NCBI GenBank assembly: GCA_040218795.1
Contig: JAVJQT010000007.1
Coordinates: 186,001-250,000, forward strand
DNA from: CCMP332 sp040218795
Lineage (GTDB): Bacteria; Bacteroidota; Bacteroidia; Cytophagales; CCMP332
Direction: 5' to 3'
DNA length: 64,000 bases
Part shown: one piece after another, positions 8,537 through 17,463 of the stretch
Layout of the letters: each line of letters starts with the position of its first letter
How positions within the stretch are numbered: position 1 is the stretch's first letter
Program-made: the position numbers and the translations under genes
Notes under the pieces: generated by a model
Databases searched by the model: none
Told to the model about the DNA's origin: nothing
What the model saw: the letters and a program-made list of their open reading frames with translations, nothing else

Positions 8537-8841
8537 TAAACCTTTTCAAGAATTGATCTAAAAGCCAGGCATTTATCTTTATAGCGTTCATTGTGCTTGG
8601 CTTGAAGGGCTGGTGCAGCGTTTGCCTGGTAGAGTTGCAGGTCCTTCATCTCTGAAAAACGATATTGAATTGAGTAGCTCACCGAATTGTCTTCCTTATT
8701 TAAAAGGACACGAAACATTTCATGTCCTGCAAAAAAACCGGTGTCGAGTACTTCGGGAATGTGGACTTCGTTCATCCATTTCAACCAGTCTTTTTCAATT
8801 TCTAAATTGACGGAAACAGTCACGTTATATATATACATCAA
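8533..8841 (-). CDS. DUF4286 family protein
   Basis: A 102-residue cytoplasmic protein that fits the DUF4286 family, common in Bacteroidota and of unknown function: 'YIYNVTVSVNLEIEKDWLKW' at the N-terminus, 'HIPEVLDTGFF' and the later 'YSIQYRFSEMKDLQLYQ'. The fold is probably a ferredoxin-like dimeric alpha-beta barrel, by analogy with similar short families; this is inference. It lies three bases from the end of the T9SS protein gene, on the same strand and downstream of it, so the two may be co-transcribed. Confidence 0.75.
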   Translation of the reverse strand: MMYIYNVTVSVNLEIEKDWLKWMNEVHIPEVLDTGFFAGHEMFRVLLNKEDNSVSYSIQYRFSEMKDLQLYQANAAPALQAKHNERYKDKCLAFRSILEKVY

Positions 8842-8844
8842 AAA

Positions 8845-11274
8845 TTATTTTAAAACTTTTACCCAACCCTTGTATCTCAGATCACTTTCGCGGAGCCGCA
8901 TTTCGTAAAAATAATCGCCTGAGTTAAGATTTTCAGCTGCCCATTCATTCTGATAATTCTCACTGGAAAATACCTTATGGCCCCAACGATTATAAATACT
9001 TATTTCCCAAACCTGACTTGGGGGCGACTGAATTTCAAAAAAGTCATTAAAGCCATCTCCATTAGGGGTGATTACGTTTGGACGGATAACCCCATTTATT
9101 TTTTCAGTAAAAGAAATGCTGTTTTCGCAACCGAATAATAGATCTGTTGCCTGAAGTTCTATCCCATAAAGGCCGGGATAATTAAAAACATAATCAAGAT
9201 TTTCAGTTTCAAAACTATCAATCAATACATTGTTCTCCGCATCAATTATTTTCCATTGGTAATTGTATCTGAACATTAAAAAGGTGTTGTTTTCGAAATT
9301 TACTTCGATAGGAGCCAGGGGAAATTCCCCAAGATTTTCATAGATATAATCCACTTCAATTTCTTCTTTCACTTCAAATTCAATTAGAATTGCATCGTTA
9401 CAAACGCCATTTGAAACGATATATTCATAACTCGGGTCCCCACTTCCCTGTGGCTTAATTGTGCTGCTCGCAGCATTGGGATTTGAAATATCTTCTAGAT
9501 TTGCATCAGATCCTATTGGGATCCATTCATAGCTATATGAATATTCGGGATAGGTTAATAAATCAGGTTCGATAAAAACCTCATCGCCAAAACACAAATC
9601 GGGAATATCCTCAAGAAAAATATCTGTTTTAGGAAAAACTGTAATCAAGATTGAATCGCGACTGGTACATTCATTCTCATTTGTAATTTCAAATGGAAAA
9701 TACCTATCCACTGAGGTTCGCAGGACCGATCTTGAAGAATCGGGACTTAATACCAGGGCCGTCGTAGAATCCCAGGAATAAATCAACGAATTGTAAGAAG
9801 AATCCGGTACAACATTAAGATCCACGGCGATGGGTGCACCATTACATACCGTAAATGCAGAATCTGAAAAAGAAACAGGATTGGCCAAAGGAAAGTTAAA
9901 AACACGGACTTCTACCGAATCCAGAGCCAGACATTTGGTTACTGAATCCTGCACCTGGACAATGTAATTAGTGGTAATCTGCGGTGAGGCAAAGGGATTG
10001 GGACAAATGCTACAACTCAAACTATTTCCCGGAGTCCAAACGATGCTATCGCTGTCAAGAAAATTACTGTTTAATTCCACCGCTTCGCCAACACATACAC
10101 TGTCATCCGGACCGCCATCGTAAACAAACGTTTCGCGGATAAGCAGTATTACAGAATCGCCGGTAGGAACAGATGTTGTGTCATCGCATGGATCAAAAAG
10201 TGTTAAAACGATTGTTTCCAATGGATCAACAATGGTATCATCTATAGGAACAATAAACAGTTCTATGGAATCCACAAATGCAGGAATCGTATCGCGATCG
10301 CCAACAGGATTTCCATTAATATCTACAAAGTCAATTCCGTTTTGAGCCGTACCACCCAAATCCCAACGCAGGGGAACAGGAAAACTGGGTTCTATTGTTC
10401 TAATAAATACAAATTTTCCATTGTTGCATCCTTCCACGCCATATTCAAAGCGTGTATAGACGGATTTTGGTAATATTCGGGCTCCAAAACTGCCAAGACT
10501 CCCTTTTTCGATAAATACGCCCGAATCCAGAATACCATCTCCCACATCGGCAACAGCGAGTTTTAGACGATAAGTCTGGCATGGAATAACCGGAGTTTTT
10601 GCGGTTAAAACAGTTGTAAACCCATCGTATTGCAGATTAGGATTTAAAGCGGGGGTAGATCCATCGCCGTTGTCAACATAAAATGCAGAATTAGAAACAT
10701 TATTAACATTATCAATCGATACCGGTGTGTTGGCCGTTCCGGGAATTATGGCAATATTTTTATTTCCACTTATACCGGGTCCACTAATAAAAAATCCAAA
10801 AACATCATTGAATCCTGCATTTACAAATTCAAGATACTCTTCCGAGCTAAAAACATAATTAAACTGGAGCGTATCTGAAGAGGGAATGACATCAAATTCG
10901 ACAAAACAGGCATCTTGCGTGCTTGCACCTGTTGACAAAATTAAACTATCCAGATTTGGGTCGCCGGGTGAAAAATTATCGGTCCCGATGCCCGGTGCGT
11001 CATTTGGTCCGGGTGCGTCGAATATTGAACCCGATGTAAGAATTAACCCATTGGGGATATTTAAAGTATTTGTAGTATCGGCAAATGTTCCATATGCCCC
11101 ACTTGGACAATTGAGATTAATATTTTGAACAACAACACCTTCAGAAACCAGCGACTGAACGATTTGCTGAATTGAACCGGTATCTGATACTGAAACCTGG
11201 GCCTTTGCAATGCTAAATGTCAAAAAGACAAGAAGTACAAAGAGAGAAATTCGTTTTTGTAATATGAAATGCAT
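8845..11274 (-). CDS. Secreted protein with choice-of-anchor L domain and T9SS type B sorting domain
   Basis: The start at 11274 gives 809 residues with a good signal peptide (about 1-26, ending 'AKAQ'); an upstream ATG at 11370 would run back over the NifU-domain gene and add a non-signal extension. After the signal, residues to about 240 form a choice-of-anchor L domain ('YGTFADTTNTLNIPNGLILT', 'FNYVFSSEEYLEF', 'FGFFISGPG'). The middle part has Calx-beta-like and PKD-like modules ('ETIVLTLFDPCDDTTSVPTG', 'CSICPNPFASPQITTNYIV'). The C-terminus 'ITPNGDGFNDFFEI' and 'IYNRWGHKVFSS' is the CHU_C/gliding-motility type B sorting domain. It is expected to be exported by the T9SS to the cell surface, perhaps as an adhesin. 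Confidence 0.9.
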   Translation of the reverse strand: MHFILQKRISLFVLLVFLTFSIAKAQVSVSDTGSIQQIVQSLVSEGVVVQNINLNCPSGAYGTFADTTNTLNIPNGLILTSGSIFDAPGPNDAPGIGTDNFSPGDPNLDSLILSTGASTQDACFVEFDVIPSSDTLQFNYVFSSEEYLEFVNAGFNDVFGFFISGPGISGNKNIAIIPGTANTPVSIDNVNNVSNSAFYVDNGDGSTPALNPNLQYDGFTTVLTAKTPVIPCQTYRLKLAVADVGDGILDSGVFIEKGSLGSFGARILPKSVYTRFEYGVEGCNNGKFVFIRTIEPSFPVPLRWDLGGTAQNGIDFVDINGNPVGDRDTIPAFVDSIELFIVPIDDTIVDPLETIVLTLFDPCDDTTSVPTGDSVILLIRETFVYDGGPDDSVCVGEAVELNSNFLDSDSIVWTPGNSLSCSICPNPFASPQITTNYIVQVQDSVTKCLALDSVEVRVFNFPLANPVSFSDSAFTVCNGAPIAVDLNVVPDSSYNSLIYSWDSTTALVLSPDSSRSVLRTSVDRYFPFEITNENECTSRDSILITVFPKTDIFLEDIPDLCFGDEVFIEPDLLTYPEYSYSYEWIPIGSDANLEDISNPNAASSTIKPQGSGDPSYEYIVSNGVCNDAILIEFEVKEEIEVDYIYENLGEFPLAPIEVNFENNTFLMFRYNYQWKIIDAENNVLIDSFETENLDYVFNYPGLYGIELQATDLLFGCENSISFTEKINGVIRPNVITPNGDGFNDFFEIQSPPSQVWEISIYNRWGHKVFSSENYQNEWAAENLNSGDYFYEMRLRESDLRYKGWVKVLK

Positions 11275-11308
11275 ACAAACCCATTGTTTGAATACATTAA
11301 AATACAAA

Positions 11309-11887
11309 TTATTTACTTTCAGCCACGACCTCTTTAACCTGCGGCATGAATCTTTTAAGGAGGTTCTCAATTCCGGACTTGAGCGTCAACGTTGATGAGG
11401 GACAACCGCTACAAGCTCCGTGCAATTCAACTTTAACCACCCCATCATTATAATTAGAAAATTGAATGGAGCCACCGTCCATTTCTACTGCCGGGCGGAT
11501 GTATTCATTTAATATTTCCTTAATTTTTTTAACGTCTTCAGGATCCGAATCCTGAATCTCATTTGCGTCATTTTGCGATTTTCGTATTACATCTTCTCCA
11601 CTTTCAAGATAGTTTTTAATCGTTTTTTTAAGCTTGGGAATAATGTCTGCCCATTCGCTTTTTTCATCTTTTGTGACGGTCACAAAATTATTCATAATAA
11701 AAACGCGCTCTACGAACTTATGAGCAAACAATTCCTTTGCCAGGGGAGAATTTTCAGTGCTTTGTACACTTTCAAAATCGTAGCTGTTATTATCGGGGGA
11801 AATAAGAAAATTGGCCACAAACTTTAAAGAATTCGGGTTTGGGTTTGCTTCTGTATAAACTTCAATATGCTTTTTAATTTGCTCCAT
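11309..11887 (-). CDS. NifU family Fe-S scaffold or carrier protein (Nfu-type)
   Basis: With the start at 11887 ('MEQIKKHIEVYTEANPNPNS') the protein has 192 residues; a start eight codons upstream is also open. Residues 1-90 form an Nfu N-terminal domain ('NPNSLKFVANFLI' and 'FVERVFIMNNFVTVTK'), residues 110-190 the NifU C-terminal domain with 'EYIRPAVEMDGGSIQF' and the cluster-binding 'GACSGCPSSTLTLKSGIE' Cys-x-x-Cys. Such proteins bind and deliver a [4Fe-4S] cluster to apo-enzymes in the cytoplasm. It is part of a minus-strand run between the symporter and the T9SS protein gene. Confidence 0.93.
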   Translation of the reverse strand: MEQIKKHIEVYTEANPNPNSLKFVANFLISPDNNSYDFESVQSTENSPLAKELFAHKFVERVFIMNNFVTVTKDEKSEWADIIPKLKKTIKNYLESGEDVIRKSQNDANEIQDSDPEDVKKIKEILNEYIRPAVEMDGGSIQFSNYNDGVVKVELHGACSGCPSSTLTLKSGIENLLKRFMPQVKEVVAESK

Positions 11888-11931
11888 TTTTTTGGCTTTG
11901 TGATTCAACAAGGTTATTCCTTTTTAAGTTC

Positions 11932-13329
11932 TTATTCATGATTTTGCCCGGAATAATTTATTTCATTTTCTGTGCTTGCCACAATGCTGGCAACGGTAGC
12001 ATCTCCTGTGACATTTATGACGGTTCTGCACATGTCAAGGATTCTATCTACCGGAAAAATAATGGCTATCCAGGCGGGATTCAGTCCCACAGATTCAAGT
12101 ACAATGATCAACATAATCAATCCGGCACTTGGAACGGCAGCAGAACCAATCGAAGCAAGCGTAGCTGTCAGGACTATCAATAATTGTTGACCAAGTGTTA
12201 AATCGACCATGTGCAATTGTGCTAAAAAAAGTACAGCTACAGATTGATATAAGCTTGTACCATCCATATTTACAGTGGCGCCGATTGGTAAAACAAAACT
12301 TGTAATTTCTTTGCTCACTCCTAAATTGTCATTGACACATTCAATGGTCACCGGCAAAGTGGCCGCACTACTGCTGGAGGAGAAGGCAAGCAATTGCGCC
12401 GGACTCATTGCTCTGAAGAAATTCTTATAACTAAGCTTTTTAATTACTGTACTTACTACTCCCGGATATATCAAGAATAGCAAAATGCCCAATCCCAGAA
12501 CTACGCAAAGCGAATACCAACCAAGACCTTTAAATATTTCAACTACCTGAGAGGGGCTGTCACCGGCCATTTTAGACACTTGCCCTGCTAATAAGGCAAA
12601 AACAAAAAACGGTGCTGCTTGCATCACAATGTCTACCATTTTCAGAAATACTTCTGAGAGCGCGCTTACCACCGAAATAATTGTTTGTGATTGTTCGGAG
12701 GGAATCATGAGAAGACAAAGTCCAAAGAATATCCCAAAGAAAATCACCTGCAGCATCAGGCTATTATCACCAAGTGAAAAGAAAATGTTTTCAGGAACCA
12801 TATCCACGAGAAATTGCAAGGGTCCCTGCTCTTTTCTTTTCTCAACGGATTCCATTTTTTCTTTTATGAACTCCTCTTTTTCTTCATTTGTCCTTGTAGG
12901 TGCTCCCGCTTCCGTTAAATTTCTTCCATCAAGAATTTCTACTCCATCTTTTTGAGCAACCCACGATTCATAACTTTTGCGATTTACTTTCCTTTGTTCC
13001 TGATCAATTAATGCCCCCGGTTTTACAATATTGGCAATCAGCAACCCAACTGTAATGGCTGTCATTGTTGTAATGAGGTAAAGCGCAAGGGTTTTTGCCC
13101 CAATTCTTCCCAGTTTACTAATATTGCTCAAGCCGGATACCCCCTGAATGATTGAAAAAAGGACCAATGGAACGGCGATGAGTTTCATCAATCGGATAAA
13201 AATTAATCCAAAAGGATCGATCCATTTTATGGTAAATTCAGACCATCCGAAATAACTGGATAAGAGAGCCCAGATAATTCCGAGGATTAATCCAAAAATG
13301 ATGTTTATATGCAAGGGGAATCTCTTCAT
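11932..13329 (-). CDS. Dicarboxylate/amino acid:cation symporter (DAACS family)
   Basis: A start at 13329 gives a 465-residue protein, one base after the end of aroC; the longer frame upstream lies inside aroC. It has about eight transmembrane helices and the family's hairpin motifs: 'AFSSSSSAATLPVTIE' (serine-rich hairpin), 'GATVNMDGTSLYQSVAVLFLAQ' split here as the NMDGT sodium/substrate motif, and 'MCRTVINVTGDATVA' near the C-terminus. A long hydrophilic loop near residues 110-170 is charged and typical of several Bacteroidota members. It should import glutamate, aspartate or C4-dicarboxylates with sodium or protons; the substrate cannot be set from sequence. Confidence 0.93.
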   Translation of the reverse strand: MKRFPLHINIIFGLILGIIWALLSSYFGWSEFTIKWIDPFGLIFIRLMKLIAVPLVLFSIIQGVSGLSNISKLGRIGAKTLALYLITTMTAITVGLLIANIVKPGALIDQEQRKVNRKSYESWVAQKDGVEILDGRNLTEAGAPTRTNEEKEEFIKEKMESVEKRKEQGPLQFLVDMVPENIFFSLGDNSLMLQVIFFGIFFGLCLLMIPSEQSQTIISVVSALSEVFLKMVDIVMQAAPFFVFALLAGQVSKMAGDSPSQVVEIFKGLGWYSLCVVLGLGILLFLIYPGVVSTVIKKLSYKNFFRAMSPAQLLAFSSSSSAATLPVTIECVNDNLGVSKEITSFVLPIGATVNMDGTSLYQSVAVLFLAQLHMVDLTLGQQLLIVLTATLASIGSAAVPSAGLIMLIIVLESVGLNPAWIAIIFPVDRILDMCRTVINVTGDATVASIVASTENEINYSGQNHE

Positions 13330-13330
13330 T

Positions 13331-14407
13331 TTAAATTTTTGAAGTCCTGCTAAGTAAGTAATAATCTGCCAGAACAAAGGCGGTAAGTGCATCTACAATA
13401 GGAACAGCTCTTGGTACAACACAAGGGTCATGTCGCCCCTTTCCTTTTAATATTACCTCTTCACCGCTATCATTAACACTTGGTTGATCCTTCATTATCG
13501 TGGAAATTGGTTTGAAGGCGACATCGAAATATAAATTTTCTCCATTGCTGATACCACCCTGAATTCCACCGGCATTATTGGTTTTGGTTTTTAGGACTTT
13601 ATCTCTTTTCTCGTAAATATCATTGTGCTGGGATCCTTTCATTTGGGCGGATTCGAAGCCCGATCCATATTGAAAACCCTTAGCTGCATTTATGCTCATC
13701 ATGGCCTGAGCCAAAGCAGATTGTAATTTGTTAAATACCGGTTCTCCAAGTCCGATTGGCATATTTTTCACAACACATCGAATTACGCCTCCAAGGGTAT
13801 CACCCTCTTTTCGAACAGAATCCAAATGACTGATCATTTTTTCAGCAATTGCCTGATCCGGACACCTAACCATATTGGATTCAATTAAACTGAAGTCAAT
13901 TTCATCGATTTTTTTTTCCGTAGAAATATTGCCAATTCGTTTTACAAAAGAATGGATTTGAATACCCGTTTTGTCGAGCAATTGGGCAGCAATAGCACCT
14001 GCGGCTACCCAGTTTGCGGTTTCGCGAGCCGAACTTCTTCCACCTCCCCGATGCTCTCTGATACCGTATTTTTTTTCATAGGTATAATCGGCATGCCCCG
14101 GTCGGTAATTATGTTCTAAATGATCGTAATCCTTTGATTTATTATCCCTGTTTTCGATGTAAACTGAAATTGGTGTCCCGAGACTGATACCCTCTTTTAA
14201 TCCACTCAAAATTTTGATGTTGTCGCTTTCTTTTCTTTGGGAGGTAAGTTTCGATTGTCCGGGTTTTCTTCTCGCCATTTCCCTCTCGATTTTGCCGATG
14301 TCAATGTTGACACCTGCCGGAAAACCATCCAGTATAAAACCAAGGCCTTCACCGTGAGATTCGCCAAAAGTTGTGAGTTTTAGTATCCTACCGAGAGAAT
14401 TCGACAT
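13331..14407 (-). CDS. aroC: Chorismate synthase
   Basis: A 358-residue FMN-dependent enzyme that converts EPSP to chorismate, the last shikimate-pathway step. Signatures are 'TFGESHGEGLGFILDGFP', 'RRKPGQSKLTSQRKE', 'YRPGHADYTYEKKYGIREHR' with 'GGGRSSARETANWVAAGAIA', and 'GRHDPCVVPRAVPIVDA' near the C-terminus. The start directly abuts the stop of batD and its end is one base from the symporter start, so translation of the three genes is probably coupled. No other shikimate gene lies in the window. Confidence 0.97.
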   Translation of the reverse strand: MSNSLGRILKLTTFGESHGEGLGFILDGFPAGVNIDIGKIEREMARRKPGQSKLTSQRKESDNIKILSGLKEGISLGTPISVYIENRDNKSKDYDHLEHNYRPGHADYTYEKKYGIREHRGGGRSSARETANWVAAGAIAAQLLDKTGIQIHSFVKRIGNISTEKKIDEIDFSLIESNMVRCPDQAIAEKMISHLDSVRKEGDTLGGVIRCVVKNMPIGLGEPVFNKLQSALAQAMMSINAAKGFQYGSGFESAQMKGSQHNDIYEKRDKVLKTKTNNAGGIQGGISNGENLYFDVAFKPISTIMKDQPSVNDSGEEVILKGKGRHDPCVVPRAVPIVDALTAFVLADYYLLSRTSKI

Positions 14408-15871
14408 CTATTTTTTAATGTAAACATAAATACTGACCAAGAGACTCAGACTTAGCAGAGAAAGGTAAATGATTTTCGGAACAATTGATTCTTCCCGTGC
14501 TTGTAATTTATTATTTTGAAACTCAATGAGGTCATAAAATGTACCCATGTCATTCGATAAAATATAAGAGTTCTTTTGACTTTCGCCTGTTACTTCTATT
14601 TTGATGTCAGATATTAGCGTATCGTACTTTTCTGTTTTTGGATTAAAAAATATCCAGGAAAAATAGTCTCCCAAATCGTAAGCCCCGGGTTCTTTGGGAA
14701 TAGCATAAAAATTAAATGATTTGGAACCACCAACAGAATTGTTTGCCCTTTGAATATTTTGGGCTACGCTGGGTGAATAAAAATCAAAATTCTCATCCTG
14801 AGGCGCCTGAAGATCATTGATTCCTGCAATGTTTCCCTGTCCCAGTATTTTAAATGTGTATTCAAAACTGTTTCCCGTTTTTAAATTGCTTCCCTTAAGG
14901 TCTTCCTCTAATTTATAATTACCTACGCTTACCAATTCCTTTAAAGGATGCTCAGGCAAAGGCTTTACATGAATCCGTCTTTTTTTCGATTTAAAGACCG
15001 CCTCGTCTTCCTGCCTGGGAGAACCAAAGAAACTTCTGGTTTTAGCTTCTTTGTATTTTATAACCCTCAGTTGTGTTGGAGGGATGACTATGTCTTTTTC
15101 ATTTAATGGAAAATAGGAGGATTGAAATAGAATGTATTGATCGTAATTTTTACCATTGAGTTTTACCGGTTTTCTTATTATTTCGCTAATGCCAAAATTT
15201 TCTTCCCAAACGTTGGCCGGTTTTATTTCCTTTATTATTTCGTTTAATTGATTTCCAATATCTCCCGGAAATCGCATTTGTGCCTTGTTTTTCTCTGCCA
15301 CAAAAAAAGAAACAGTCAAATTGAATCCTTCACCGCGATATACCTCCTTTTTATCTGTGGTAACAGCAAAGAAGGCATCTGCTTCTACATCTACGTATTC
15401 TATATTGCTTCTCCCCTGCTTAAAGAAATCGTCAAAAGGGTCCCAGGCAAAAGGGTCGCGGCGCCGCTGATTTTGAACAGGGGGACCTACTGTAATTTTT
15501 GTACCTTTTGAGCCTACCGTTTTTCCGTTAATGGTCATTTTGAAAGGAGCAAGCGAAAATGTTCCTTGTTTGGTCGGAAAATAATTCTGCGTAATGCTGG
15601 TGGAAACAGACATTTTTCCATTTACAATGGTCGTATTGGTACTCGAAGAGGTGCCTCTTTTCTGAAATCCCGGTATTTCCGGGAAGTCGGAATAGGACTT
15701 GAAATTTTCATTTTCTAATATTATTTTAATCGTATAAACCTGATTTTGGGCGATGCTGTTTCGGCCCAATTCAATGCGAACATCCCCCGGTGCCGCTTGT
15801 AAAAAAGATCTGAAAAAAATCAGAAAAAATAGTAATATTATGTTAATGAAATAGCGCATCCTTTCCTCCAA
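14408..15871 (-). CDS. batD: BatD family protein (oxygen-tolerance domain)
   Basis: A 487-residue membrane-anchored envelope protein (483 if the second ATG at 15859 is used). It has a signal peptide (to about residue 27), the BatD N-terminal region ('NSIAQNQVYTIKIILENENF', 'GTSSSTNTTIVNGKMS', 'FSLAPFKMTINGKTVGS'), repeats of beta-sandwich type and a single C-terminal helix near 465-483. BatD belongs to the Bat (Bacteroides aerotolerance) set that normally includes MoxR, BatA, BatB and BatC; none of these is next to it here, which is mildly unusual. It heads the minus-strand run batD-aroC-symporter. Confidence 0.88.
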   Translation of the reverse strand: MEERMRYFINIILLFFLIFFRSFLQAAPGDVRIELGRNSIAQNQVYTIKIILENENFKSYSDFPEIPGFQKRGTSSSTNTTIVNGKMSVSTSITQNYFPTKQGTFSLAPFKMTINGKTVGSKGTKITVGPPVQNQRRRDPFAWDPFDDFFKQGRSNIEYVDVEADAFFAVTTDKKEVYRGEGFNLTVSFFVAEKNKAQMRFPGDIGNQLNEIIKEIKPANVWEENFGISEIIRKPVKLNGKNYDQYILFQSSYFPLNEKDIVIPPTQLRVIKYKEAKTRSFFGSPRQEDEAVFKSKKRRIHVKPLPEHPLKELVSVGNYKLEEDLKGSNLKTGNSFEYTFKILGQGNIAGINDLQAPQDENFDFYSPSVAQNIQRANNSVGGSKSFNFYAIPKEPGAYDLGDYFSWIFFNPKTEKYDTLISDIKIEVTGESQKNSYILSNDMGTFYDLIEFQNNKLQAREESIVPKIIYLSLLSLSLLVSIYVYIKK

Positions 15872-15956
15872 TATTGAATTTGCAAATACAAATTTAATAA
15901 AATGAAATATGAGAGTAGTACATGCGTTAATTTTCTAGCCAAAACGTTAATTAAAA

Positions 15957-16145
15957 ATGTTGGAATACAGTAAGACTATTTTGAAAAAAGTGAGTTTTGA
16001 TAATGCACTTTTCGAAAGGGAATTATTAAAAGCCATCAGAAACATTATTACTGAAAGACTGGAAGAATTTCGCAGATGGTGCTTTATTCATTTTGGGCAA
16101 AGCCATCGCGATATACTAATACGAGCTTTTAATACGGTTAACTAA
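15957..16145 (+). CDS. Small conserved protein of unknown function
   Basis: A 62-residue protein beginning 'MLEYSKTILKKVSFDNALFE' and containing 'EFRRWCFIHFG'. I recall similar short proteins in many Cytophagales and related genomes, often unannotated, but I cannot name a family. It is amphipathic and probably a three-helix soluble protein. The ATG lies 85 bases after the divergent batD start, in its own upstream region. It is followed 31 bases later by a small membrane protein on the same strand, so the two may form an operon. Function unknown. Confidence 0.65.
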   Translation: MLEYSKTILKKVSFDNALFERELLKAIRNIITERLEEFRRWCFIHFGQSHRDILIRAFNTVN

Positions 16146-16176
16146 AACAAAAAGCTGATTTATCAGTTTTTTCCTT

Positions 16177-16530
16177 ATGAACAAAAATATTCAAAGACTC
16201 GCAGGGCTGATCATGATATTGGCCGGGTTGTCAAGCTTTTTTCTAAATCCCAGCCGTCCTCCTACTGCTTTTATCGGACCTTTCATTGGCGTTGTTTTAC
16301 TTTTTCTGAGCATCGGTCTCGGCAGAAATATCCGCTCTTATTATTTTTCACTATTACTAAGCCTTCTCTTTGGTGTTATGACAGCCAATATGGCTTTCAA
16401 ATCCTATGATAAAGAAGATTCGCCTGAAAAATCGCGGAGAATAGTGGTCTTTTGGACAATGAGTATTGCTTGTCTTGGAAACGGTGCTTTTCTTTTGGCC
16501 AATTACAAAAAGAGGTTAGGCAATGTGTGA
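16177..16530 (+). CDS. Small four-helix membrane protein of unknown function
   Basis: A 117-residue protein with four likely transmembrane helices (near residues 7-23, 31-48, 54-72 and 88-107) and a basic C-terminus. No recognised motif; the conserved-looking 'FIGPFIGVVLLFLSIGLGRN' is only hydrophobic. Located after the 62-residue gene and convergent with queG, with six bases between the stop codons. Codon usage resembles the neighbours. Real gene status rests on the clean start, the helices and the tight context. Confidence 0.6.
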   Translation: MNKNIQRLAGLIMILAGLSSFFLNPSRPPTAFIGPFIGVVLLFLSIGLGRNIRSYYFSLLLSLLFGVMTANMAFKSYDKEDSPEKSRRIVVFWTMSIACLGNGAFLLANYKKRLGNV

Positions 16531-16536
16531 AGAACA

Positions 16537-17463
16537 CTAGCGAACAAAGTCAATATTCCGCTTTAAACCTTTAAACTTTGTACGTTTCACGGCCGACTTT
16601 GAAAATAGTTCAGAGAATTTTGATACATTCAGATTTTCCCAATCAGTTTTCGACATTTCCAGTAAAGCATTAAGTGGTTTAAATTCTTCTGTGGTATGAT
16701 GTTTTGAAAAACGATTCCAAGGACAAACGTCCTGACAGATATCACAACCGAAAATCCAGTTATCCATTTTCTCTTTAAAAGTATCCGGAATTTCATTGCG
16801 CAGCTCAATGGTTAAATACGAAATGCATTTTGTCGCATCCAGCCAATAAGGATTGCTGATGGCATCTGTAGGACATGCATCAATACAGCGTGTACAATCA
16901 CCACAAAAATCAGGAATCTTATTATCCGCTTCGAGTTCCAGATCTGAGATGATGTGTCCAATAAAAAAATAGGATCCGGCACCTTTATTTATCAAAAGTG
17001 TATGCTTTCCAATCCAACCCAAGCCCGATTTTTTAGCCCAGGCTCTATCCATTACCGGAGCGGAATCCACAAACATTCTTCCCTTAATCTCACCTATTTC
17101 TTTTTGAATGGATTCAAAGAAAGCTTTCAATTTATCTTTTACAACGAAATGATAATCTTCACCATAAGCGTATTTGGAGATTTTATATGAATTGGCTTTT
17201 TGTTGTCTTTTGGGATAGTAATTTAAGAGAACAGTTATTACGCTTTTGGATCCTTCTACCAGTTTTCTAGTGTCCAGCCTTTTGTCAAACCAGTTTTCCA
17301 TCCAGCTCATTTCACCGTGTTGCGCGGTCTTAAGCCATTTTTCCAGTTTAGGTGCCTCTTCTTCTAAAAAGCCCGATTCAGAAATCCCGCATTCATCAAA
17401 TCCTGCATTAATAGCGAGTTTTTTGACCAGCTCTGTACGAACTTTTTTCTGGAAAGAATCCAT
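16537..17463 (-). CDS. queG: Epoxyqueuosine reductase
   Basis: A 308-residue cobalamin- and iron-sulfur-dependent enzyme for the last step of queuosine synthesis in the anticodon of Asp, Asn, His and Tyr tRNAs. It shows the DUF1730-type N-terminus ('CGISESGF', 'MSWMENWFDKRLDTRKL'), 'AWAKKSGLGWIGKHTLLIN' and two [4Fe-4S] motifs, 'CGDCTRCIDACPTDAI' and 'CDICQDVCPWNRF'. Length suits the short QueG form. Its ATG shares one base with the ruvB stop (TAATG), so translation is coupled to ruvB. Confidence 0.96.
   Translation of the reverse strand: MDSFQKKVRTELVKKLAINAGFDECGISESGFLEEEAPKLEKWLKTAQHGEMSWMENWFDKRLDTRKLVEGSKSVITVLLNYYPKRQQKANSYKISKYAYGEDYHFVVKDKLKAFFESIQKEIGEIKGRMFVDSAPVMDRAWAKKSGLGWIGKHTLLINKGAGSYFFIGHIISDLELEADNKIPDFCGDCTRCIDACPTDAISNPYWLDATKCISYLTIELRNEIPDTFKEKMDNWIFGCDICQDVCPWNRFSKHHTTEEFKPLNALLEMSKTDWENLNVSKFSELFSKSAVKRTKFKGLKRNIDFVR

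Noticed and set aside
11274..11370. Longer N-terminus for the T9SS type B protein starting at 11370
   Set aside because: It overlaps the NifU-domain gene and puts 32 non-signal residues before a good signal peptide.
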